NCBI GenBank assembly: GCA_030636965.1
Contig: DAOVVW010000049.1
Location: 1 to 6,589, forward strand
Direction: 5' to 3'
Source: Pseudomonadota bacterium
Lineage (GTDB): Bacteria > BMS3Abin14
DNA length: 6,589 nt
Made by a program: the position numbers and the translations under genes. Below are positions 1 to 5,238 of the stretch, piece by piece. A model generated the notes under the pieces. The model did no database searches and was not told the origin of the DNA. It saw only the letters and a program-made list of their open reading frames with translations. Within the stretch, counting starts at the first letter, position 1; each line of letters begins with the position of its first letter.

Positions 1-219
1 GGGGGTCTTGGCGTCATCCTGGAGGAGCAACTGAAGATCAACGACCTTGTAAAAACTGTATTCATGCTGCCGGGGGATGACACTCAGCTGGTGGCCGGGG
101 CGGAGGTTATCTATATTAAGGAAGCAGATGAAGGTTTTCTTCATGGAATGAAGTTCGAGATAATAGACAGTGACACAAGGAGCAAGATCATCTCATATGT
201 AAGCAGTTCAGGAGATTAG
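1..219 (+). CDS. PilZ-domain protein, C-terminal part (5' end outside window)
   Basis: The first reading frame is open from base 1 to a TAG at 217-219 and encodes 72 residues. They begin GGLGVILEE, which looks like the end of the PilZ signature (D/N-x-S-x-x-G), and continue with the expected beta-strand pattern: a hydrophobic strand ending FMLPGDD, then AGAEVIYIKE, then a G-x-K-F strand (HGMKFEII) and a short terminal helix (SKIISYV). PilZ domains bind cyclic di-GMP and commonly control motility, exopolysaccharide or secretion. The arginine-rich c-di-GMP-binding motif and any partner domain lie upstream, outside the window, so ligand binding cannot be judged. The stop overlaps the hemG stop on the other strand by 4 nt, so no terminator separates the two convergent genes. 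I am fairly sure of the fold; the specific role is unknown. Confidence 0.72.
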   Translation, partial: GGLGVILEEQLKINDLVKTVFMLPGDDTQLVAGAEVIYIKEADEGFLHGMKFEIIDSDTRSKIISYVSSSGD

Positions 220-1634
220 AGGAGCGCTTCCAATACTTTCAGTGCGGTCTTTTCAGACTCCCTCACACAATCGTTGATACCAACTCCCCTGTAGGCGTTT
301 CCGGCAAGAAAGATCCCCTCGGCCAGACTGTTCTCAGCCTCTGTGAGCCTGTCCAGGTGATTGAGTGTGTAAAGGGGTATCGCCCTCTCCCAGCGGAAGC
401 TGGTGGAGAACTCGGGTTCAGCTGAAAGACCCATCGTATGATGAAGTTCAGACAACACTGTATCCATAAGTTTATCATCGGGAAGACCGGGTGTTTCCCT
501 GTCTCTGGCACCGCCAACCATTACTCTTAAAAGCACCTTACCCTCCGGAGCCCTTTGTCCAGGGAAGATGCTGGAAGTCCACAGTGCCCCCAGGATGCGG
601 CGCTCCTCAACGCCCGGGATCAGGTACCCGAAACCATCGGGGACAGATCCCAGCCTGCTTTCTGAGTACCCAAGTCCGACAACTGCCATGGGGGAATAGG
701 GTATTTGCCCTATCAGCTCAGAGGCCTTTGGTGATATGTTCTCGAGAAGTCCGGCTGCTTCGTATGCCGGTACCGCAAGAATAACCGCGTCTGCATGATA
801 GGTCTGGTCAGATGCGGTTATTGTATAGGAGCCGTTGTCAAAGGTTATCCGGGAGGCGGTGGATGTGAACCGGACCCTTTCCCCGAGTTCTGCCGCCAGT
901 CTGTCAGTAAGATCGGAAATACTCCCTTTAAAAGAGGTGAGGACGCCACCCGGCCCAGCGGGACCTGAGGAGGAAACGACCACGTCACCTCTTCTTTTGG
1001 CCCGCTTTCTTTCCGCTGCCAGTGCGACAAGAGCCTTGAAGAGCCCCCCGTACTTTTCCTCCAGTTCCGCTATTCTCGGGAAGCTTGCCCTCAGGCTCAT
1101 CTTGTCCGGGTCACCTGCGAAGATGCCCGATACCATGGGGTCTAGTATGCGGTCTACGGCCTCCTGTCCCAATCTCCTTCGTCCGAACTCAGCAACGGTC
1201 GTATCCGCTCCGGGAGGTGTGGGCCTGGCTGTTAACTCTCCAAGAAAACGAGCCTTACCGGGAATCGAGATCAATGGAGATTTAATAAAGGACGGGACCG
1301 ACTCCGGCAGACGGACCAGTTTTCCTCTGGAGAAAATGAACCTCTTTCGAGCCGAATCGTTACTGGGCAGGAGCGTGTTTTCCATTCCCAGGCTTCGGAC
1401 AAGATCCAGGGTCCACGGTTTACTGTCCAGAAATCCGTTTGGCCCACCCTCGACTGTGTAACCCTGCTCCATGCGGGCTATGAACTTGCCCCCAGGGCGG
1501 TTTTCCTTTTCAAGAAGGCTAAGATCGATTTTATTCCCGGCATCTTTTGCCATGTTGAGCAAGAAATAGGCTGTAGCGAGGCCGGAGATACCTCCGCCGA
1601 TGATTACTACTCTGGTTTTTGATTCAGATGACAT
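216..1634 (-). CDS. hemG: HemY-type protoporphyrinogen/coproporphyrinogen oxidase (FAD)
   Basis: This 472-residue flavoprotein is of usual length for the HemY-type family (named hemG or hemY, or cgoX when the substrate is coproporphyrinogen). It removes six electrons from protoporphyrinogen IX or coproporphyrinogen III to give the aromatic porphyrin. The N-terminus has the dinucleotide fold VVIIGGGISGLA (residues 9-20), the FAD-ribose acidic residue E42 in LLEKENRPGGK, and GYTVEGGPNGF after it. Near the C-terminus GNAYRGVGINDC (445-456) is the second FAD-contact motif of this family. There is no signal peptide. The ATG is the first possible start because an in-frame TAA lies 6 nt upstream, yet no clear Shine-Dalgarno precedes it. 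It is the last gene of the heme cluster, 168 bp after hemH across a hairpin-rich spacer. The family call is firm; which porphyrinogen is the substrate is not visible in the sequence. Confidence 0.93.
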   Translation of the reverse strand: MSSESKTRVVIIGGGISGLATAYFLLNMAKDAGNKIDLSLLEKENRPGGKFIARMEQGYTVEGGPNGFLDSKPWTLDLVRSLGMENTLLPSNDSARKRFIFSRGKLVRLPESVPSFIKSPLISIPGKARFLGELTARPTPPGADTTVAEFGRRRLGQEAVDRILDPMVSGIFAGDPDKMSLRASFPRIAELEEKYGGLFKALVALAAERKRAKRRGDVVVSSSGPAGPGGVLTSFKGSISDLTDRLAAELGERVRFTSTASRITFDNGSYTITASDQTYHADAVILAVPAYEAAGLLENISPKASELIGQIPYSPMAVVGLGYSESRLGSVPDGFGYLIPGVEERRILGALWTSSIFPGQRAPEGKVLLRVMVGGARDRETPGLPDDKLMDTVLSELHHTMGLSAEPEFSTSFRWERAIPLYTLNHLDRLTEAENSLAEGIFLAGNAYRGVGINDCVRESEKTALKVLEALL

Positions 1635-1653
1635 GCTTAATTATGTTAGGGTC

Positions 1654-1680
1654 GTAAAAAGTCCATCCATGGCTTTTTAC
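1654..1680. repeat. A5/T5-flanked hairpin just upstream of hemG
   Basis: GTAAAAAG (1654-1661) pairs perfectly with CTTTTTAC (1673-1680). Inside, CCAT (1663-1666) and ATGG (1669-1672) can extend the stem past one unpaired T. The shape resembles a weak bidirectional terminator or a repeat terminus. The inner core is only 4 bp with a very tight loop, so I do not call it a terminator. It ends about 20 nt before the hemG start on the minus strand. Confidence 0.5.
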
Positions 1681-1719
1681 TCCGCGGAAAGAGAAAAATG
1701 TCATTTTCACTTTCCTCAC

Positions 1720-1752
1720 AAATCAATAACTTGCACTGCAAGTCATTGATTT
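1720..1752. repeat. 33-nt near-perfect hairpin
   Basis: AAATCAAT (1720-1727) pairs with ATTGATTT (1745-1752), and ACTTGCA (1729-1735) pairs with TGCAAGT (1737-1743) around C1736. The only break is A1728 opposite C1744. This is the strongest structure in the hemH-hemG gap. It could halt exonucleases, be cleaved during processing, or be the core of a mobile repeat. No T-run follows it on either strand. Confidence 0.6.
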
Positions 1753-1754
1753 GG

Positions 1755-1772
1755 GCGCCCCTCAATGGGCGC
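1755..1772. repeat. GC-rich hairpin downstream of hemH
   Basis: GCGCCC (1755-1760) and GGGCGC (1767-1772) form a perfect 6-bp stem with loop CTCAAT. It abuts the preceding 33-nt hairpin on one side and an imperfect 8-bp stem (1773-1783 with 1790-1797, with a 3-nt bulge) on the other. On the minus strand this hairpin falls some 30 nt after the hemH stop, but no U-tract follows it, so it is not a standard intrinsic terminator. Confidence 0.45.
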
Positions 1773-1802
1773 GTTGATGACTTCTTGCAAAGTCAACGAA
1801 AA

Positions 1803-2780
1803 TTACTTCAGTTTTGCAAAAACCAGATCAGCCAGGGCCGCTATGAAATCGGGCCTTGTATTCAAAGTGGGGGCCCTGACGTACGTCTTGATGCCCAGGC
1901 CCTCGGCGATCTCCTTGTGCTGGATATCAAGCTCGTAAAGGGTTTCAATGTTGTCTGAAACGAAGGAGACAGGAACTACTACAACCGGAGGCTTTCCTTT
2001 TTTAGCCAGTTGTGCAAGAGCGTCAGACAGTGATGGCTCGAGCCATTTGACCGGACCCAGGCGGCTCTGGAAGGCAAGGGTATTTGGGCGGTCCCCAAGG
2101 ATTCTCATGACGCTTTTAACCGTCTGTGTTGTCTCAGCCAGGTAGGGATCTCCTTTTCTGATAAGAGACTGCGGAACACCGTGAGCAGAAAAGAGTATTA
2201 CTGTGTCATCCCTTTCCGGTTCCGGTATGCTTTGGAGTGCTTCGGTTATAGTGCCGGCCAGGGCTCCGATGTATCCTGGATTTACAGGCCACCTGTCCAC
2301 AACCTCAACCATATGCAGCATGTCATTGGCGCCGAGAGTACTTTTCAGCTCATCAAGGCAGGTCCCGGTAGTTGCCCTGCAGAACTGGGGATAGAGAGAG
2401 AGGGCGATTATTTTTTCCACTTCCTTTTCCCGTACCCAGGCTGCAGACTCGCTGATAAACGGGTGCCAGTAACGAAGGGCTGGCCTCACAGAGATCGAAT
2501 CCAGGCCCCTGTCAGTCAGTTCCGATTCAAGGACATCGCACTGTTTTTTCGTGATGCTGTTTAAGGGACTTCGGCCGCCTATGAGATCATAGCGGGGAGT
2601 GACTTTCTTTGCCCGGGAAGAGGAGAGCATAGCCGCCAGCGGCTGACGAAGAAAACGGGGCAGGCCTGTAATTGCCGGGTCAGAAAACAGGTTTTCAAGA
2701 AAGGGCTTTACTGCCAGCAGTGAGTCAGGCCCCCCCATATTGAGGAGAAGTACCGCTATACTGCTGGACCGATGTTCCAT
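1803..2780 (-). CDS. hemH: Ferrochelatase
   Basis: This 325-residue soluble enzyme inserts Fe(II) into a porphyrin: protoporphyrin IX, or coproporphyrin III when it acts as CpfC. The family landmarks appear in order: LLLNMGGP (11-18), YDLIGGRSPLN (64-74), the ALRYWHP strand (101-107), LYPQFCRATTGT (129-140), the catalytic histidine H200 in FSAHGVP, FQSRLGPVKWLEP (237-249) and the second active-site acid E279 in SDNIETLYELD. The length fits bacterial ferrochelatases. There is no C-terminal membrane helix and no C-terminal iron-sulfur cysteine set. One oddity is N277, where many homologues have histidine (SDHIETL). The ATG lies 8 bp after the hemE stop with GAAAGG about 4 nt upstream, so translation is probably coupled to hemE. 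The function is clear; the porphyrin preferred is not. Confidence 0.95.
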   Translation of the reverse strand: MEHRSSSIAVLLLNMGGPDSLLAVKPFLENLFSDPAITGLPRFLRQPLAAMLSSSRAKKVTPRYDLIGGRSPLNSITKKQCDVLESELTDRGLDSISVRPALRYWHPFISESAAWVREKEVEKIIALSLYPQFCRATTGTCLDELKSTLGANDMLHMVEVVDRWPVNPGYIGALAGTITEALQSIPEPERDDTVILFSAHGVPQSLIRKGDPYLAETTQTVKSVMRILGDRPNTLAFQSRLGPVKWLEPSLSDALAQLAKKGKPPVVVVPVSFVSDNIETLYELDIQHKEIAEGLGIKTYVRAPTLNTRPDFIAALADLVFAKLK

Positions 2781-2788
2781 ACAGCCTT

Positions 2789-3814
2789 TCAGCGTTTGTA
2801 AGAGTGAACTGCCTCCACCAGCGAAATGGCATTCTCCATGGGCGTCGGCGGGAGGATTCCGTGCCCCAGGTTGAAAATGTGGCCGGGTTCCGGCCCTGCA
2901 TCATCAATAAGCTGGTGAGCTCTTCTGGCGATTTCCTCTTTGGAGGCGAACAGGACCGTCGGGTCCAGATTGCCCTGAATTCCCCTGGTTTTGCCCAGCG
3001 TGCTGCGTGCATGCCCTATGTCCTGGCGCCAGTCGATCCCAATTACATCCACATCCAGATCCTTGAGATGGTGAGCCAGGTAAGCTCCGTTATTCAGATA
3101 GTATATTACCGGGACTCTGCTCCGATCGAGCCCGGAGATGACCTTTCTGGTGGGCTCCAGGGCAAATTTGATATATTCAGGATCGGCCAGTATTCCGCCC
3201 CATGTATCAAAGATCTGCACCGCCTGGGCCCCTGCCTTTATCTGGGCGTTGAGGTAAGAGATCACAACATCCGCCAGAAGGTCCAGGAGGTCTGAAAGAA
3301 GATCAGGCCTGGAATACATCATGCCCTTAATGTTGTGAAAGCTTTTGGTCGTGCCCCCCTCCACTGCGTAGGTTGCCAGCGTAAAAGGCGCGCCGGAAAA
3401 TCCAATAAGGGGAACGCGTCCGGTAAGTTCCCCTCTGATCTGACGAATGGCCTCAAGAACGAAGGGTACGTCTTCCTCCGGTTCGATGGAGCGCAGAGCG
3501 CCTATTGCCTTGTCATCCTGTACAGCTCCGAGGACGGGACCCTTTTTATCTTCGAAGGCAACGGGAATGCCCATCGGCTCTAAAGGTATCAGTATGTCGG
3601 AAAAGAGGATTGCCGCATCCACGTTCAGCAGGTCGACAGGAAGAAGGGTGACCTTGGTGGCAAGATCAGGAGTCCTGCAGAGGGTCAGGAAATCCACCTT
3701 TCCCCTGACCTCCTGATACTGAGGCATATATCTCCCCGCCTGCCTCATTATCCAGATCGGGATATGGGATGTGGGGCGCCTGTAGCATGCATCCAGGAAA
3801 GTATTATTACTCAT
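2789..3814 (-). CDS. hemE: Uroporphyrinogen decarboxylase
   Basis: This 341-residue cytoplasmic TIM-barrel enzyme decarboxylates the four acetate side chains of uroporphyrinogen III to give coproporphyrinogen III. Signature 1 is [16 protein letters not shown] (18-33), with substrate-binding arginines R24 and R28. D73 in LFSDIL is the family's central aspartate. [17 protein letters not shown] (138-154) contains Y149, FDTWGG (202-207) follows, and NLGHGI (315-320) carries H318. The frame stays open 27 codons further upstream, but that stretch is basic, unlike the family, and lies wholly inside the preceding gene. The chosen ATG at 3814-3812 has a strong AAAGGAG about 10 nt upstream and begins the conserved protein. 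The start overlaps the end of the radical SAM gene by 8 nt, so the two are co-transcribed and probably translationally coupled. Confidence 0.96.
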   Translation of the reverse strand: MSNNTFLDACYRRPTSHIPIWIMRQAGRYMPQYQEVRGKVDFLTLCRTPDLATKVTLLPVDLLNVDAAILFSDILIPLEPMGIPVAFEDKKGPVLGAVQDDKAIGALRSIEPEEDVPFVLEAIRQIRGELTGRVPLIGFSGAPFTLATYAVEGGTTKSFHNIKGMMYSRPDLLSDLLDLLADVVISYLNAQIKAGAQAVQIFDTWGGILADPEYIKFALEPTRKVISGLDRSRVPVIYYLNNGAYLAHHLKDLDVDVIGIDWRQDIGHARSTLGKTRGIQGNLDPTVLFASKEEIARRAHQLIDDAGPEPGHIFNLGHGILPPTPMENAISLVEAVHSYKR

Positions 3815-4919
3815 TGCTCGCCTTCTCCTTTGCCATCTCACGCAGCATTTTCTTGGGAATATGAGTACAGAAGGGCTCCTCCTCCATATAATCATCCAGA
3901 ATCACGTCGGCCCTGGCCCTGCAGCCTCCACAAACGCTGAGATATTCGCACGAGCCGCAGCGGCCCTTGTAATCCTTGAAGCTTCTAATATCCTTGAACA
4001 GGGGTGATGTTTCCCATATTTCCTGGAAAGTTTGCTCTCTTACATTTCCGGCAGATGTTGGGAAGTAGCTGCACGGTTGTACATCACCACGGCTTCCGAT
4101 GAACGCGATGGACTGAGCGGCTATGCATCCCTTGGCGCCCCCGGTGCCGAACTTGAGGTTGCGCCGTTCAAAATCGATCCCCTTTGCTTCTGCCTCCTGC
4201 TGGACTATCCTGTAGTAGTGGGGAGCGCAGGTGGGCCTTACGAGTATCTCTTTTTCCTCGAGCTCCATTTCGAAGTGCCACTTCAGGATTTCCTCGTAAT
4301 CCTCTTTGGAGATCAGTTCGGCCATGAGTTCTTCGCCCCTGCCCATGGGTACTATCATAAACATGTACCAGGCAACAGCGCCTATCTTCTTTGCAAGCCT
4401 GTATACGTTGGGAATGTCATCCTGGTTTCGTTTTGTAAAGGAAGAATTAATAAGGAATTCGATGTCGTTATTTTTAAGAAACTCCGCAGCCCTCAAGGTA
4501 GCTTCAAAAGCTCCTGGCTGTTTTCGGAAATCGTCGTGTATCTCAGGCGTGGAGCCGTCAAGGCTGAGGGAGACTATGCGTATCCCGGACTCCTTGATCT
4601 TTGAGCATGTCTCATCGTTAATATAGATCCCGTTTGTTGCCAGAGCCATCCGCAAGCCCTTGCTGGTGCCGTAGGCAGCAATTTCGAAAACATCTTTACG
4701 AAGCAGCGGTTCTCCTCCGGAGAGGACAACTACCGGTTTTGCAAAAGATGTTATTTCATCGATGAGGGCCTTGGCTTCGTCCAGGGTAAAATCGCCCTCG
4801 TCAGACCCCATGGAAGATGATGATCGGCAGTGGATGCAGTTTAAATTGCACTTCCCGGTTATCTCCCAGGCAAGCCATTTGGGTTCGAATATGTTTTTTT
4901 TCTGTTTTCCTGTTGACAA
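3807..4919 (-). CDS. Radical SAM/SPASM protein, AhbD-like (heme synthase / NirJ family)
   Basis: This 370-residue protein has the radical SAM motif CNLNCIHC (C24, C28, C31, CX3CX2C), the SAM-contacting SGGEP (67-71) and LSLDG (118-122). The C-terminal half has an auxiliary-cluster (SPASM/twitch-like) cysteine set: C265, C283, C321, C324, C330, C333 and C351, the middle four in [18 protein letters not shown]231 in TCAPHYYRI is also present. TCAPHYYR and CGGCRARA are typical, as I recall them, of the AhbC/AhbD/NirJ tetrapyrrole family. AhbD oxidatively decarboxylates two propionates of Fe-coproporphyrin III to give heme b; AhbC and NirJ act on didecarboxysiroheme. Position directly before hemE and hemH favours an AhbD-like decarboxylase, but subfamily is not proven. 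The start is TTG, preceded by AAGAGGGTG; an in-frame TGA lies seven codons upstream, with no ATG or GTG between. It leads the heme operon. Confidence 0.85.
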   Translation of the reverse strand: MSTGKQKKNIFEPKWLAWEITGKCNLNCIHCRSSSSMGSDEGDFTLDEAKALIDEITSFAKPVVVLSGGEPLLRKDVFEIAAYGTSKGLRMALATNGIYINDETCSKIKESGIRIVSLSLDGSTPEIHDDFRKQPGAFEATLRAAEFLKNNDIEFLINSSFTKRNQDDIPNVYRLAKKIGAVAWYMFMIVPMGRGEELMAELISKEDYEEILKWHFEMELEEKEILVRPTCAPHYYRIVQQEAEAKGIDFERRNLKFGTGGAKGCIAAQSIAFIGSRGDVQPCSYFPTSAGNVREQTFQEIWETSPLFKDIRSFKDYKGRCGSCEYLSVCGGCRARADVILDDYMEEEPFCTHIPKKMLREMAKEKASNE

Positions 4920-4948
4920 TATTACACCCTCTTGTCAGGTGCCGGGTT

Positions 4949-4965
4949 GAGTGCATTTTGCACAA
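4949..4965 (-). promoter_or_regulatory. Palindrome TTGTGC-N5-GCACTC, possible operator in heme-operon leader
   Basis: Read on the minus strand this is TTGTGCAAAATGCACTC, with a 5-bp perfect core GTGCA/TGCAC. It shares both outer hexamers with the palindrome at 5008-5026, differing in spacer length. Its centre is about 38 nt before the radical SAM start codon. No known operator is matched with confidence. Confidence 0.35.
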
Positions 4966-4981
4966 CTTCTCAGGACGGCTC

Positions 4982-5006
4982 AAAGGGGCCCTCAATCGGC
5001 CCCTTT
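4982..5006 (-). promoter_or_regulatory. Strong stem-loop in the 5' leader of the heme operon
   Basis: AAAGGGGCC (4982-4990) and GGCCCCTTT (4998-5006) form a perfect 9-bp stem with a 7-nt loop. CTC at 4979-4981 and GAG at 5008-5010 can extend it past a bulged C. No T-run follows on either strand, so it is not a normal terminator. If the suggested promoter is right, it would sit at the very 5' end of the transcript, where such hairpins commonly stabilise mRNA. Confidence 0.5.
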
Positions 5007-5007
5007 C

Positions 5008-5026
5008 GAGTGCTAATCTAGCACAA
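5008..5026 (-). promoter_or_regulatory. Palindrome TTGTGC-N7-GCACTC overlapping the possible -10 box
   Basis: Read on the minus strand this is TTGTGCTAGATTAGCACTC. GTGCTA and TAGCAC are perfect 6-bp arms around GAT. The putative -10 hexamer TAGATT lies inside, so a protein bound here would block RNA polymerase. TTAGCACTC equals one half of the CIRCE element, but the other half at the proper spacing is missing, so this is not called an HrcA site. Confidence 0.4.
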
Positions 5027-5042
5027 AAATATAGAAAGTAAA
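5015..5042 (-). promoter_or_regulatory. Possible sigma-70 promoter for the heme operon
   Basis: On the minus strand TTTACT (5042-5037, 4 of 6 to TTGACA) is followed after 16 nt by TAGATT (5020-5015, 4 of 6 to TATAAT). Transcription would begin near 5007, giving a leader of nearly 90 nt that starts with the strong stem-loop. The match is modest and is supported mainly by its position. Confidence 0.33.
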
Positions 5043-5066
5043 TGAAGAATAGGCCGTAAGGCCATT

Positions 5067-5140
5067 AAGTTGTTAGTTGAAAGTTGTTTGTTGTTGGTTC
5101 GACAATAAACTAACAACTAACAACTAACAACCTGCAACTT
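5067..5140. repeat. Long imperfect inverted repeat with TAACAAC heptamers
   Basis: Arms 5067-5096 and 5111-5140 are 30 nt each and complementary at 23 positions, around a 14-nt spacer. The right arm contains three tandem copies of TAACAAC (5111-5117, 5118-5124, 5125-5131); the left arm carries diverged GTTGTTAGTTG-type copies. Both ends terminate in AAGTTG/CAACTT. The low-complexity heptamer and inverted layout suggest a slipped or mobile intergenic repeat rather than a protein site. It lies between divergent genes, where a terminator is not needed. Confidence 0.65.
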
Positions 5141-5160
5141 CCGAATGCCTTGGCATTCGG
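5141..5160. repeat. Perfect 9-bp hairpin upstream of the LOG-gene promoter
   Basis: CCGAATGCC (5141-5149) and GGCATTCGG (5152-5160) are perfect inverted arms separated by TT; in RNA the innermost pair would open to a 4-nt loop. It abuts the preceding long inverted repeat and ends 5 nt before a possible -35 box. No T-run follows. It may be part of the same repeat element or an operator. Confidence 0.5.
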
Positions 5161-5165
5161 TAACA

Positions 5166-5194
5166 TTGCCACCCGAGATGTCATCTGTTAGATT
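5166..5194 (+). promoter_or_regulatory. Possible sigma-70 promoter for the LOG-family gene
   Basis: TTGCCA (5166-5171, 5 of 6 to consensus) and TAGATT (5189-5194, 4 of 6) are separated by exactly 17 nt. Transcription would start near 5201 and leave a leader of roughly 38 nt before the GTG start. Confidence 0.42.
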
Positions 5195-5238
5195 CATGGA
5201 AAACACTCCGATTTCCTCAGGCAGAAAGGAAGATTAAA

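Larger units (their letters stand above)
1651..1798. repeat. Hairpin-rich intergenic element between hemH and hemG
   Basis: Nearly all of the 168-bp spacer is made of consecutive inverted repeats. From left to right they are: GTAAAAAG/CTTTTTAC around a CCAT/ATGG core (1654-1680), a small AAAATG-T-CATTTT (1695-1707), a 33-nt near-perfect hairpin (1720-1752), GCGCCC/GGGCGC (1755-1772), and an imperfect GTTGATGACTT/AAGTCAAC (1773-1797). No credible gene lies here. This density of hairpins in a within-operon gap resembles a dispersed intergenic repeat (BIME or MITE-like) or a set of mRNA processing and stability structures. Copy number elsewhere cannot be seen from one window, so calling it a dispersed repeat is inference. 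Confidence 0.6.
4920..5238. other. 319-bp divergent intergenic region
   Basis: This gap separates the minus-strand heme operon from the plus-strand LOG-family gene. I see no gene in it. It holds, from left to right: a GAGTGC-N5-GCACAA palindrome, a strong 9-bp hairpin, a GAGTGC-N7-GCACAA palindrome overlapping a possible minus-strand promoter, GGCC-GTAA-GGCC (5052-5063), a 74-nt imperfect inverted repeat, a perfect 9-bp hairpin, and a possible plus-strand promoter. These are entered separately. Confidence 0.7.

Noticed and set aside
835..1461. Open frame of 208 codons on the plus strand inside hemG
   Set aside because: It is antisense to an unmistakable HemY-type oxidase, is serine/proline/arginine-rich, and matches no family I recognise; it is a shadow of hemG.
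1698..1958. 86-codon plus-strand frame spanning the hairpin element and the end of hemH
   Set aside because: Half of it is inverted-repeat DNA and half is antisense to hemH; there is no ribosome site or recognisable fold.
3815..3895. A 27-codon N-terminal extension of hemE starting at an ATG at 3895
   Set aside because: It is arginine-rich, absent from the UROD family, lies inside the radical SAM gene, and the ATG at 3814 has a strong ribosome site and begins the conserved sequence.
4032..4604. Open frame of 190 codons on the plus strand inside the radical SAM gene
   Set aside because: It is antisense to a gene with complete cysteine motifs and shows no domain or ribosome site of its own.
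4913..4918. TTGACA on the plus strand as a -35 box
   Set aside because: It is inside the start of the radical SAM gene and no acceptable -10 box follows at 16-18 nt.
4982..5006. Rho-independent terminator
   Set aside because: The stem is strong but has no T-run on either strand, and it lies upstream of, not after, the adjacent genes.
5008..5016. GAGTGCTAA as half of a CIRCE/HrcA heat-shock operator
   Set aside because: CIRCE needs TTAGCACTC nine nt before GAGTGCTAA. Here the partner is a shorter TAGCAC after 3 nt in the wrong arrangement, and no chaperone gene is nearby.
5067..5140. CRISPR array
   Set aside because: The repeated unit is only 7 nt and tandem with no spacers; it is a heptamer repeat in an inverted arrangement.
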